A DNA stretch of 12,796 nt from Methanosarcinales archaeon (lineage in GTDB: Archaea; Halobacteriota; Syntropharchaeia; Alkanophagales; Methanospirareceae): positions 1 through 12,796 of the forward strand of contig JAUXGS010000008.1 of NCBI GenBank assembly GCA_030621945.1, written 5' to 3'. Below are positions 1 through 7,031 of this stretch, piece by piece. The first letter of the stretch is position 1, and the number at the start of each line of letters is the position of its first letter. The position numbers and the translations under genes were made by a program. The notes beneath the pieces are model-generated. The model was not told the origin of the DNA, did not search any database, and worked only from the letters and a program-made list of their open reading frames with translations.

Positions 1-156
1 CTGGGGAATGTTGGTCCTGGTTTTGGTATTGTATCAGCCAATTATGCGTCTGTTCCCACCATAGGGAAAATCATTTTGTCCTTGTGCATGTGGATAGGAC
101 GGTTAGAACTCTTTACCGTTTTAGTTCTGCTGACACCAGCGTTTTGGAAGGGATGA
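1..156 (+). CDS. trkH: Potassium uptake transporter TrkH/KtrB-type, C-terminal fragment
   Basis: Reading frame 1 is open from the window edge to a TGA at 154-156 and encodes the last 51 residues of a membrane transporter. The peptide begins LGNVGPGFG and continues through a P-T-I-G-K segment to GRLELFTVLVLLTPAFWKG. The order GNVGPG, then GK, then a GRLE(L/I)FTVLVLL helix and a terminal FW is characteristic of the end of TrkH/KtrB potassium-translocating subunits, where the GNVGPG stretch lies by the last pore loop and GRLE starts the last helix. The protein sits in the cytoplasmic membrane and moves K+ under control of a TrkA/KtrA RCK partner. Such a partner lies just downstream but on the opposite strand, so the two genes converge and cannot share a transcript. 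Most of the gene lies outside the window. The piece is short, but the family motif is clear. Confidence 0.85.
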   Translation: MGNVGPGFGIVSANYASVPTIGKIILSLCMWIGRLELFTVLVLLTPAFWKG

Positions 157-268
157 AGTGCTGCTCACTCAGGTTGTGGGAACATTTGGCTTTCTCAAAA
201 AGAAATATTAAACCATCTATTATTCCCTCTTACAATCATTACTGAGCCTATTATCTTTGGTCCCGCAA
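157..268. other. Convergent intergenic region between trkH and trkA
   Basis: These 112 bp separate the stop codons of two converging genes. The only structure I see is a weak AT-rich hairpin at 191-205 (TTTCT, five-base loop, AGAAA) followed by a pyrimidine-rich stretch near 221-233. Together they could help end transcription from either side. There is no convincing small gene or RNA gene. Confidence 0.4.
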
Positions 269-931
269 TTAAAAAATCTTTTCACGTGTGAAAAGAGAAC
301 TTATCGCATCCACTTCCTTAGTCTTCGCGAATATCGTTACGAGATCGCCTGCTTCGATGATTGCATCGCCTGTCGGCAGGATTATATCACTATTCCGCTC
401 TATCGCCACCACGATCCCTTTTTTTATATTCAATTGCGACAACTCTTTTCCCGCGGCACGTGAATTCTCAGCGACAACAACCTCAAATATCTCTGCTTTT
501 CCCCTACCAATCATAATAAAATCTTTTATCCTCGGTCGTTTCGCCGAAAGATAAAGATGCCGTGCAACGGTCATGTCAGGATTTTCAAGCATGGAGACAT
601 CCGCTTTCTTGAACATCTCCACATGTTCCTCTTGATTCACGATGGCAATGGTATTTTTTGTACCCAACTCTTTTGCCGTTAGCGCCATCATCAAATTATC
701 AGCATCGTCCGAAGTAGTAGCGATGAGCACATTTGCTCTTTGCGCATTCGCTTCCTCTAAGGTTGATTTCTCCGTGGCATCACCGACAATCGTTAAGACA
801 TCGTATTTTTCCGAGATCTCTCTGCATCTCTTCTCATCCTCATCTATGACCACCACGTCATTCTTGTCCTCTGTCGCGATACGCACCAGATTCTTTCCTA
901 TTCCGCCCAACCCTACTATTATCAGATACAC
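269..931 (-). CDS. trkA: Trk/Ktr potassium uptake regulatory protein TrkA (RCK domain protein)
   Basis: This 220-residue protein has the standard archaeal TrkA layout. Residues 1 to about 135 form an RCK_N Rossmann fold, opening YLIIVGLGGIG with a GxGxxG dinucleotide loop at 7-12, an acidic residue ending strand 2 (D30) and GDAT at 50-53. Residues from about 138 to 216 form an RCK_C/TrkA_C ligand domain. Such proteins sit on the cytosolic face of TrkH-type channels and gate K+ uptake with NAD(H), ATP/ADP or c-di-AMP. The frame stays open 67 codons further upstream, but that part overlaps alaS and reads as antisense (R/W/K-rich). I chose the GTG at 929-931 because the Rossmann strand starts immediately and GAGAGGTG lies about 10 nt ahead, a good ribosome site. 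It follows alaS by 53 nt, probably on one transcript. TrkH converges from the other side. Confidence 0.9.
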   Translation of the reverse strand: MYLIIVGLGGIGKNLVRIATEDKNDVVVIDEDEKRCREISEKYDVLTIVGDATEKSTLEEANAQRANVLIATTSDDADNLMMALTAKELGTKNTIAIVNQEEHVEMFKKADVSMLENPDMTVARHLYLSAKRPRIKDFIMIGRGKAEIFEVVVAENSRAAGKELSQLNIKKGIVVAIERNSDIILPTGDAIIEAGDLVTIFAKTKEVDAISSLFTREKIF

Positions 932-984
932 GCAGATATAGCACCTCTCTCTTATCGTTTCTTTTGCATTAATAATATCAGTTT

Positions 985-3762
985 CTATTTTTTCTTTAAT
1001 TTCTCTTTTATAAATCTCAATCCCTCTTCGCGGGCTTTTTCCACCAATTCTATATTTATACCACCGCCCTGTGAGATCGTCGCGGTTCCACCACCACCGC
1101 CTCCGTATTTCTCGGAAACATGCTGTAACCACTCAGTAGCATTTATCCTGCTACTCAAATTAGCTGGAACTTCATAAACTACAGTAGCATTTGAACCACT
1201 AATGAGCATCGTAGGGTAACCTTCTTCTACGAGCCGTGATGATATGTTTCTCAACTCTTTCTGATTAGCGTCTGGCAACACCGCCGCGATAACTTTCACA
1301 CCACTTATTTCTTGTGCTTGTCCCTTCACTCGCTCGAGTTCAAGATCCGCGATCTCACCGCGTAATCTCTCTTTTTCCTTCCTTAACTGTTTCCACTCCT
1401 CGAAGAACCGTTCAACCACTGAAGGAAGCTTCTCTGGTGGCACTTTTACTGTAGAAGCTGTCTTCCTTATCAGCTCTTCCTGCGCTTGTATCGCCTCGAT
1501 CGCAGCTTCTCCTGCTGCATATTCTAATCTCGCGATACCGTCTTGTATTCGCTCAGTGCGCAATATTTTTATTGGACCACACTCGCCCGTCTTTGAAAGA
1601 TGTGTGCCGGCACATGCCTGCACGTCTTCATCCTCGCCAATTCGCACAATCCTTATCTTCTTACCGATGGGCACGCCACCCTGATAAATACTGGAGCCAT
1701 ATTTCTGCTCCGCTTCATTACGATCCACAAAACTCGTACTTATTTCTAAGTTTTCCATGACCGTCTTGTTTGCAAGCATCTCTATCTCTCTTCGTTCAGC
1801 ATCGGAAATCCGTTTGAAGTGCGCGATGTCGATTCTCGCCCTCTTTTCTCCTTTCTGCGCGCCCGCTTGCCAAACATGGTCTCCCAGTACTTTCCGCGCT
1901 GCACATACTACTATATGCGTTGCGGTATGGTGCTTTGTATGTGCGATTCGCCGAGTGGGATCTATGTGACCCGATACAGTGGCTCCTTTGCTTATCTTCC
2001 CATTCTCTATTTTATGAAGAACAACACCCTCGACTTCCTGCACATCCACTACCTTTACGCTCGCTGCACTGCGCTCACCTTTCGTCACTAAAGCAAAAAA
2101 GCCGGTATCCGCAGGTTGACCGCCACCTTCAGGGAAGAATAGCGTCTTGTCTAATATGACAGACTCATCAACTACGTCCAAGACCGTGGCTTCGAAATCT
2201 ATCGCAGATGGCTCTTCGTAATACAACTTTATCGTCGCTGGAATTGCCTTCGTCTTTTCTTTCATGCTTTCTACAAACGGTTCCACCTCGTCCTTTCTCT
2301 CCTCGCTGTGCATACGCGCAACTAACGTATAAAAGTCCTCTGGAACATCAACATTCACTTCACTGCCTGCTTTCAAATCTGTTATGTTTGATACCACGTC
2401 TTTAACAAATTCCGGCGGTAGACCATGCGTATCGTATAAATTGATGAGTCGTTCGAGGTGTATTTTTTTATCCGCTTTATCTTTATATTCCTTTGCGAGC
2501 TGCTGTATGATTCTTTCTCCTTTTAAAAGTGTCTCATCATATCTACTCTTCTCGAGCGAGACGATTTCAACAATTCTGTCCACGGAAGTTTCCAATTCCG
2601 GAAAAGAATTTCTGAGCGTTTTTATCTGCAAGAGCACTATTTCCTCCAAGGGTGTTTCTATCTCCAGGAATTTTAACATCCTGAAGGTTCTCCTCAAGAC
2701 CAACCTTGCCAGATAGCCCTCTTTCGCATTTGAAGGCACTATACCATCCGCGAGCATGAAAGCCAAGCATTTTGTATGGTCAGCAACAGCATAGATTGTT
2801 TCTATCGGTTCCAATATATTTGTGAGAGATTCAAGAGAAATCCCCAACTTTTTCGCTATCTCTCCCCTTTTCAGAGATCCTGACAAACTTGCATGCGTTA
2901 TAATTAGCTCTCGATGCTTCTCTAATGGGTGCTCAATCCCCGCTGCATTTACCAATTCCTTTATCAACTCGGGGAACATCGCATCATAGACCGTAGGAGT
3001 ACCCTTCGAAGCCCATACAAATCGTTCCAGGCCGTACCCGGTGTCTACGATGTACGTGTCCATTTTCCGATATTGCTGTCCTTCTATGTTTATGTCACCA
3101 CGAGGAGATAGTTCGAGATCCATGAAGACGAGTGTAGCAAGCTCTAACCCACCAGTGATGACTTCGAGACAGGGTCCCGCATTTCCTCCCCCCATCCACG
3201 GAGCTTCCTTATACGTTACGCTCTCCATATCTACACCAACTTGCTTCAGAAACTCATCGCAATACTTCACGGTCTCATTCTTCCAATATATTTCCTCCAC
3301 GCCTCTCTTATTGAATGCATGATGCCCCATCATCTCGAACGCGGTTAAGTGCCGGCCACTCTTCCCGATGGATTCGAGATCTTCAAGCCGTATGCAGGGT
3401 TGCGAAATGACGAGGGGGTTTGCAGGCGGCGGGACTTTGCCCGAGGTTACAAAAGGTTGAAAATCAGCAATAGAAGCGATGGTGAGGTAGATATCATCTC
3501 GCCATCGTGCCACTACAGGATACCTTCCCAGTCTCGTGTGCGAATGCTGTTCAAAGAAAGATAGGAATAGTTCTCGTATCTCGTCCGGACTTCTCTCTTT
3601 GAAAATGGGCGTGCCTATAAACGAATAAATCTCACAGGGGGCATCACCACATGTCTTTCTCTCTTTGTCACGAGTCCAAAAGTACGAGCTACACTTCCCG
3701 CATTTCTTCCTTATGAACTCATTCTCCTCGAAGTATTCGATGTCGTATTCCACATTAATCAT
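985..3762 (-). CDS. alaS: Alanyl-tRNA synthetase, archaeal type
   Basis: AlaRS charges tRNA-Ala with alanine in the cytoplasm and hydrolyses mischarged seryl- or glycyl-tRNA. The 925 residues match the archaeal family length. An N-terminal archaeal extension carries paired cysteines (C21, C24, C38, C43) and is followed by YSFIGTPIF. The class II catalytic core spans about 55-260 and includes GGGNAGPCLE at 191-200. A helical tRNA-recognition domain covers about 260-460. The editing domain has HxxxH (H612, H616) and CxxxH (C717, H721), the four zinc-type ligands. A coiled segment at 785-820 leads to a C-Ala domain with six glycines after KY at 885-892. All key residues are present. The ATG at 3760-3762 is preceded by an A/T run without a Shine-Dalgarno site, and a TATA-like box sits about 30 nt upstream, suggesting a very short leader. 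trkA lies 53 nt downstream. Confidence 0.97.
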   Translation of the reverse strand: MINVEYDIEYFEENEFIRKKCGKCSSYFWTRDKERKTCGDAPCEIYSFIGTPIFKERSPDEIRELFLSFFEQHSHTRLGRYPVVARWRDDIYLTIASIADFQPFVTSGKVPPPANPLVISQPCIRLEDLESIGKSGRHLTAFEMMGHHAFNKRGVEEIYWKNETVKYCDEFLKQVGVDMESVTYKEAPWMGGGNAGPCLEVITGGLELATLVFMDLELSPRGDINIEGQQYRKMDTYIVDTGYGLERFVWASKGTPTVYDAMFPELIKELVNAAGIEHPLEKHRELIITHASLSGSLKRGEIAKKLGISLESLTNILEPIETIYAVADHTKCLAFMLADGIVPSNAKEGYLARLVLRRTFRMLKFLEIETPLEEIVLLQIKTLRNSFPELETSVDRIVEIVSLEKSRYDETLLKGERIIQQLAKEYKDKADKKIHLERLINLYDTHGLPPEFVKDVVSNITDLKAGSEVNVDVPEDFYTLVARMHSEERKDEVEPFVESMKEKTKAIPATIKLYYEEPSAIDFEATVLDVVDESVILDKTLFFPEGGGQPADTGFFALVTKGERSAASVKVVDVQEVEGVVLHKIENGKISKGATVSGHIDPTRRIAHTKHHTATHIVVCAARKVLGDHVWQAGAQKGEKRARIDIAHFKRISDAERREIEMLANKTVMENLEISTSFVDRNEAEQKYGSSIYQGGVPIGKKIRIVRIGEDEDVQACAGTHLSKTGECGPIKILRTERIQDGIARLEYAAGEAAIEAIQAQEELIRKTASTVKVPPEKLPSVVERFFEEWKQLRKEKERLRGEIADLELERVKGQAQEISGVKVIAAVLPDANQKELRNISSRLVEEGYPTMLISGSNATVVYEVPANLSSRINATEWLQHVSEKYGGGGGGTATISQGGGINIELVEKAREEGLRFIKEKLKKK

Positions 3763-3789
3763 TTTATTTTATGCACATGGGGAGAGAGA

Positions 3790-3799
3790 CTTAAAAAGT
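3790..3799 (-). promoter_or_regulatory. Probable TATA box for alaS
   Basis: On the minus strand the sequence reads ACTTTTTAAG, close to archaeal TATA elements. It lies roughly 30-37 nt ahead of the alaS ATG. With the usual 25-27 nt from box to start site, transcription would begin only about 5-10 nt before the ATG. That fits the absence of a Shine-Dalgarno sequence there. Confidence 0.5.
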
Positions 3800-3900
3800 T
3801 TTTTGTTTTCTCTTTCACCACCTCTCGTTTTTATTTTCTGTATTTTTTGTATCAATGTTGCAATGGAGCTTTAGATTATCGTGTAAGAATCAGCAGTTGC

Positions 3901-3908
3901 CTTAAAAC
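3901..3908 (+). promoter_or_regulatory. Possible TATA box for endA
   Basis: CTTAAAAC lies about 36-43 nt ahead of the endA ATG. A start site 25-27 nt downstream would leave a leader of about 10-15 nt. A second AT-rich stretch at 3926-3933 is too close to the ATG unless translation starts further in. The call rests on position and base content only. Confidence 0.35.
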
Positions 3909-3943
3909 CTTTTCTTACTGAGAAAACATTTATCACAATAAAG

Positions 3944-5005
3944 ATGCACGGGGTACTTTCAGGCGAAAAAGTCATAGTAGCAGGGTCAGAAGCAGATAGT
4001 TTTGAGTTCCGGGGTTACGGAAGGAAAAAAAGAGAAGGTGTAAAAGGGGAACGAGAGTATAAATTAAAGCTATCAGTGGAAGAGGCTGCTTTTTTGCTTG
4101 AGGCGGGGAAGATAGTAATAAAAAAGGATAAAGAATCAGAGTTAACGCTTGAAGATTTTTTTAAGCATGCGTTAGATATCTATCCGAACTTTGGGGCGAG
4201 ATATATCGTCTACAAGGACTTGAAGGAGCGCGGCTATGTGGTGCAGCCCGGAAAAGTTGACTTTTGGCTCTATCCTCGTGGAGCCAAGCCAGGCGCGAAG
4301 CCTGCACGGTACTTCATCCGCATTCTATCTGAGCGAGAATTTTTATCCATGAAGGAGTTGGGAGCTATCCTTGTTTTAGCGCGTAACATGAGAAAGGAGC
4401 CCATTATTGCAGTTGTAGATGACGAGAGCGACATCACTTACTATGAGGTGAAGGAAGCAAAGTTTGACGTGATTGAGAAGCAAGAGGAGCAAGAAGCTGC
4501 AAAAAGAGAAGGTAGCGGAAAGGGTAAAGCATTTTTGCTTGTGGACAAGGTAGTTCTATGGGATGAGGTTTTAGCTGTTAGGCTTTACAAAAACGATTTT
4601 TACGGCAATTTAACGAAGGAGAAACGGCTGCTGCTTTCGCTGGTTGAAGCGGCTTATTTAATAAAGAAAGGGCTGCTGGAGCTGAGTTTCGAGCAGTTCG
4701 TCGAGCACGCAGCCACCATAGAAAGCGATTTTAAGGATAAATACGCGGTTTACGAGGATTTGAGGGAGAAAGGGCTGATATTAAAAACAGGTTTTAAATT
4801 TGGCTCACATTTCAGGGTGTACAGGGCAACAAACCAGAAACATTCCAGAGATTTAATTCATGTGCTTCCCGAAGAGCATGTTTTTTCAATGCCTGAGTTA
4901 GCACGTGCGATAAGATTGGCACATGGCGTGAAGAAGCGAATGATATTTTCGTTTAAAGAAGGAGAGGAAATTAGATACATAGATATAGGAAGGATGAAAT
5001 TATAA
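3944..5005 (+). CDS. endA: tRNA-splicing endonuclease EndA, fused two-repeat (alpha2) form
   Basis: EndA cuts both exon-intron junctions of pre-tRNAs and archaeal rRNA precursors at bulge-helix-bulge motifs. This 353-residue protein contains two EndA units in tandem, the alpha2 arrangement known from Archaeoglobus, haloarchaea and Methanosarcina, where two chains assemble into the active enzyme. Repeat 1 (about 8-170) has YIVYKDLKERGYVV at 87-100. Repeat 2 (about 195-345) has YAVYEDLREKGLIL at 267-280, then GFKFGSHFRVY. The catalytic triad is visible only in repeat 2: Y293, H300 and K330 or K331, with His-Lys spacing near that of characterised enzymes. At the equivalent place repeat 1 carries a basic/proline-rich loop without the histidine, so it is probably structural. 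A charged linker at about 172-193 joins them. alaS diverges upstream, and a hairpin follows the stop codon. Confidence 0.93.
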   Translation: MHGVLSGEKVIVAGSEADSFEFRGYGRKKREGVKGEREYKLKLSVEEAAFLLEAGKIVIKKDKESELTLEDFFKHALDIYPNFGARYIVYKDLKERGYVVQPGKVDFWLYPRGAKPGAKPARYFIRILSEREFLSMKELGAILVLARNMRKEPIIAVVDDESDITYYEVKEAKFDVIEKQEEQEAAKREGSGKGKAFLLVDKVVLWDEVLAVRLYKNDFYGNLTKEKRLLLSLVEAAYLIKKGLLELSFEQFVEHAATIESDFKDKYAVYEDLREKGLILKTGFKFGSHFRVYRATNQKHSRDLIHVLPEEHVFSMPELARAIRLAHGVKKRMIFSFKEGEEIRYIDIGRMKL

Positions 5006-5007
5006 GG

Positions 5008-5034
5008 GAAATGTCTGCTAATAAGCAGTATTTC
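5008..5034 (+). terminator. Hairpin just after endA, possible terminator or processing site
   Basis: Starting 2 nt after the endA stop, GAAAT and CTGCT pair with AGCAG and ATTTC across an AATA loop, giving two 5-bp stems split by a small internal bulge. A T-run follows at 5047-5051, though that run also overlaps the next gene's TATA-like box. The structure is clear but its role is inferred. Confidence 0.4.
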
Positions 5035-5045
5035 TCTACGGGAAA

Positions 5046-5067
5046 GTTTTTATAGGGGCAAATCCCC
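5046..5067 (+). promoter_or_regulatory. TATA box and adjacent GGGG/CCCC palindrome ahead of the Yip1-type gene
   Basis: GTTTTTATA at 5046-5054 is a good archaeal TATA-like box about 35-43 nt before the ATG at 5089. Directly after it lies GGGG-CAAAT-CCCC (5055-5067), and an overlapping GCAAAT/ATTTGC inverted pair extends to 5077. A palindrome between the TATA box and the expected start site is a common place for an archaeal repressor operator, so regulated expression is plausible. No regulator is identified. Confidence 0.45.
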
Positions 5068-5088
5068 ATTTATTTGCAGTGACGCAAA

Positions 5089-5712
5089 ATGGTATTGAGT
5101 ATAGGGGAAAGGATAAAGGGGTTCTTGTTCAGTCCTTCGGATACCTTCGACGCCTCCATGGAAGACACGGTTGGTGATGCGTTCAAGTACTACGTCGTTA
5201 TTCTGGCGATATATGCGGTGCTTTCTGCAATTATAGTTGCAGTAGCATTTTCGCTGTTCGCAGGAATATTAGGAACGTTTGGTGTACGCACGATGACATT
5301 TGGAGCAGCAATGGGTCCTTTGGTCGCGGTAGGCGTTTTTGTCGGTGTACTCGTTAGTGGAATAATCGGCGTTTTCATTGGCGGACTCTGGCTCCATATC
5401 TGGGTATATCTCGTTGGCGGTAGAAATGGCATAGAAGAGACGATAAAAGCAGTGATTTACGGAATGACTCCGAGCCTTCTCCTGGGATGGATCCCAGTGG
5501 TAGGCTTCATCGCAGGGATATGGGCGCTTATCGTGGAAATCATCGGCGTAAGACAACTTCACGAGCTCTCTACCGGAAAGGCAGTTCTCGCAGTAATCAT
5601 TGCAATAATCATACCTGCAATCGTCATCGGAGTAATATGGGCCACGTTTATTGCAACGATGCCAGGACCTGTATTCCAGGGACCGACAGGACCAGGATTT
5701 GGGGGATTTTAA
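5089..5712 (+). CDS. Yip1-domain integral membrane protein
   Basis: This 207-residue protein has about five hydrophobic helices, near 33-61, 73-90, 91-110, 120-150 (broken by WIPVVG) and 164-190. It begins IGERIKGFLFSPSDTF, an amphipathic lead-in typical of archaeal and bacterial YIP1-family proteins, where a short helix and an F-x-P element precede the membrane bundle. The loop GGRNGIEETIKAVIYGMTPS at 110-129 and the following LLGWIPVVG also fit the family. The C-terminus is a Pro/Gly-rich tail (PGPVFQGPTGPGFGGF). The function of prokaryotic Yip1 proteins is unknown, and the eukaryotic members act in vesicle traffic. It has its own TATA-like box and a T-run after the stop, so it appears monocistronic. 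Family assignment is moderately sure, and no enzymatic role is claimed. Confidence 0.75.
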   Translation: MVLSIGERIKGFLFSPSDTFDASMEDTVGDAFKYYVVILAIYAVLSAIIVAVAFSLFAGILGTFGVRTMTFGAAMGPLVAVGVFVGVLVSGIIGVFIGGLWLHIWVYLVGGRNGIEETIKAVIYGMTPSLLLGWIPVVGFIAGIWALIVEIIGVRQLHELSTGKAVLAVIIAIIIPAIVIGVIWATFIATMPGPVFQGPTGPGFGGF

Positions 5713-5736
5713 TAATCCTCCCTCTTTTTTTACCTT
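5713..5736 (+). terminator. T-rich terminator between converging genes
   Basis: A run of seven T residues at 5725-5731, inside a pyrimidine-rich stretch just after the Yip1-type stop, matches the oligo-T signals used by archaeal RNA polymerase. The converging YbjQ gene ends at 5740, so the stretch separates the two units. There is no strong hairpin. Confidence 0.45.
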
Positions 5737-5739
5737 ATT

Positions 5740-6060
5740 TCACCTCAACTTCACCGCAGTCCCGTATGCAAGTATCTCCGCGGCACCGCTCATCACCATG
5801 GAGGTCATAAATCGAAGATTCACGACCGCATCAGCGCCCATTTCCTCTGCCTTCTCTACCATTCTTTTCAATGCGATTTCCCTCGCCTCGCTCATCATCT
5901 CCGTGTACTCTTTTATCTCACCGCCGACAATCGTTCGAAAACCAGCGGCTATATCCTTCCCGAGATGTTTCGCTTGAATTACATTTCCTTTCGCCAGCCC
6001 TAAAACCTCTACTATATCCTTACCCGGAACAAAATCCGTATTTACCACTATTACGTTCAT
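5740..6060 (-). CDS. YbjQ/UPF0145 family protein
   Basis: This 106-residue protein belongs to the YbjQ/UPF0145 family of small cytoplasmic oligomeric proteins of unknown function, sometimes described as putative heavy-metal binding. Visible family features are the start with VIVVNTDFVPGKDIVEVLG, then GxxRTIVGGEIKEYTEMMSEARE at about 40-62, the helix ALKRMVEKAEEMGADAVVNLRF at about 63-84, and the closing EILAYGTAVKL strand. Length and order are complete. Its ATG overlaps the TGA of the upstream 81-residue membrane protein in an ATGA, so translation is almost certainly coupled. It is the last gene of a three-gene minus-strand unit. The context gives no substrate. Confidence 0.9.
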   Translation of the reverse strand: MNVIVVNTDFVPGKDIVEVLGLAKGNVIQAKHLGKDIAAGFRTIVGGEIKEYTEMMSEAREIALKRMVEKAEEMGADAVVNLRFMTSMVMSGAAEILAYGTAVKLR

Positions 6061-6302
6061 GGTCTCAAATCCTCCTCATCTATCTCCTCTTTCATCTTTT
6101 TCCAGTCTTTGTATCGTTCAATGCCCATTGTTATTATTAAAATAGCAGCACCGATGCCCATCAGCACCATGCTGACTTTCATTCCAAATAGTATCGTAGA
6201 TTCCTCTACCTTTTGATAAAAAAGCGGATACATGCTATACCCCCCCATAATTACCATTCCCACGAGAAATACTGCAATACCCACCCACTTTACTGCGTTC
6301 AT
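6057..6302 (-). CDS. Small two-helix membrane protein, unknown function
   Basis: I do not recognise the family. The 81 residues contain two hydrophobic helices at about 4-24 and 38-60. A short YSMYPLFYQKVEES loop separates them, and a strongly charged C-terminal tail (ERYKDWKKMKEEIDEEDLRP) follows. A longer start at 6329 is possible, but I chose the ATG at 6300-6302. GGAGG lies 10 nt ahead of it, inside the end of the hydrolase gene, and it begins right before the first helix. The gap from the hydrolase stop is 4 nt, and the gene's own TGA overlaps the next ATG. This tight packing suggests the three proteins are made together. The basic segment after helix 2 suggests that end is cytoplasmic, placing both termini inside. 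No function is proposed. Confidence 0.75.
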   Translation of the reverse strand: MNAVKWVGIAVFLVGMVIMGGYSMYPLFYQKVEESTILFGMKVSMVLMGIGAAILIITMGIERYKDWKKMKEEIDEEDLRP

Positions 6303-6306
6303 CGTT

Positions 6307-6948
6307 TCAATGCCTCCAATCCAATACAACTATCTCAAACTCTTCCGGCAAATCCGCCTTACGAAGCACAAGCCTCTTCTCCCTTCTCACCCTCTTCTTG
6401 CCTTTCAGGAATTTGTCCTCCTTTTGGATGTTCAACCGCAGAGGTGGTGTTTTATAATGCATAGGGATCGCTATTTTTGGTTCTAACTGTCCCAGCACTT
6501 CGTTAGCACCCTTTGCATCTATGGTATACACACCACCGATGGGTATAAACAGGATATCTATCTCTTTTTCCTTGATGCTCCTTAACTGGCTCGCTTCCAA
6601 AACGTGCCCTAAATCGCCTAAATGACATAATCTCAGTTCATCAACATCAAACAAAAACACGGTATTCTCTCCTCTTTCTGCTCCGCTTGACGTATCATGG
6701 TACGTTTTAACCCCGTAAAACCGCATCCCTTTACAAATATGCTCCCTGACACCCTTCACCACTTCTGGCTCGCCTGTTATTGCAGCTACATTGTTATGGT
6801 CGCGATGCTCGTGGCTAACGGCAACGATATCCGCCGTTAGTTCTGGCACTGGATACCCATAGCTTTCATCATAGGGGTCTGTCACTATTACTATCCCAGC
6901 TTCGCTTGTTATCTCAAAACAGGAGTGCCCATGCCACTTTATCTCCAT
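6307..6948 (-). CDS. Metallo-beta-lactamase-fold metal-dependent hydrolase (UPF0173/UlaG-like)
   Basis: This 213-residue protein is a stand-alone MBL-fold hydrolase of the UPF0173/COG2220 type. It starts IKWHGHSCFEI, the typical opening strand pair. The metal-binding HxHxDH is HEHRDH at 46-51. Further ligand-type positions are H84 in HDTSSG, H109/D112 in CHLGDLGH, and H164 in IPMHYKT. PIGGVYTID at about 136-144 and the late MHYKTPP are also family hallmarks. These enzymes bind two metal ions and hydrolyse ester or phosphodiester bonds, but most members of this subfamily have no known substrate. A GGGAGATGA ribosome site lies about 8 nt before the ATG, and a TATA-like box sits near 7017-7025. 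It is the first gene of the operon with the two-helix protein and YbjQ. Confidence 0.9.
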   Translation of the reverse strand: MEIKWHGHSCFEITSEAGIVIVTDPYDESYGYPVPELTADIVAVSHEHRDHNNVAAITGEPEVVKGVREHICKGMRFYGVKTYHDTSSGAERGENTVFLFDVDELRLCHLGDLGHVLEASQLRSIKEKEIDILFIPIGGVYTIDAKGANEVLGQLEPKIAIPMHYKTPPLRLNIQKEDKFLKGKKRVRREKRLVLRKADLPEEFEIVVLDWRH

Positions 6949-7031
6949 TTCTTATTCATCTCCCGTTCCTTTCTATTAGATTGTCTCTGATAGTATTTGA
7001 ATTTTGTTGTTATTCAGAGTATAAAGGGCAC
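6949..7031 (-). promoter_or_regulatory. Promoter region of the hydrolase-YbjQ operon
   Basis: Reading toward the hydrolase, CCTTTATACTC at about 7017-7027 is a TATA-like element, which predicts a start site around 6992-6996 and a leader of about 45 nt ending in GGGAGATGA. CTCTGA at 6985-6990 and TCAGAG at 7014-7019 form a 6-bp inverted pair spanning the box-to-start interval. This could be an operator half-site pair or chance. Confidence 0.4.

Noticed and set aside
278..295. Near-perfect 8-bp-arm palindrome CTTTTCAC-GT-GTGAAAAG as a terminator or operator
   Set aside because: It lies inside the trkA coding end (LFTREKIF), has only a 2-nt centre and no T-run positioned for either gene. Chance within codons is sufficient.
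932..1132. N-terminal 67-residue extension of TrkA
   Set aside because: It is antisense to the end of alaS, has a strongly skewed composition, and begins far upstream of the conserved Rossmann strand and the ribosome site at the GTG.
1757..2405. Several plus-strand open frames inside alaS
   Set aside because: They are Ser/Leu/Cys-rich antisense shadows of a gene whose motifs are intact on the minus strand.
5487..5977. Plus-strand open frames spanning the end of the Yip1-type gene and the YbjQ gene
   Set aside because: They run out of frame through one real gene and antisense through another. No domain or ribosome site supports them.
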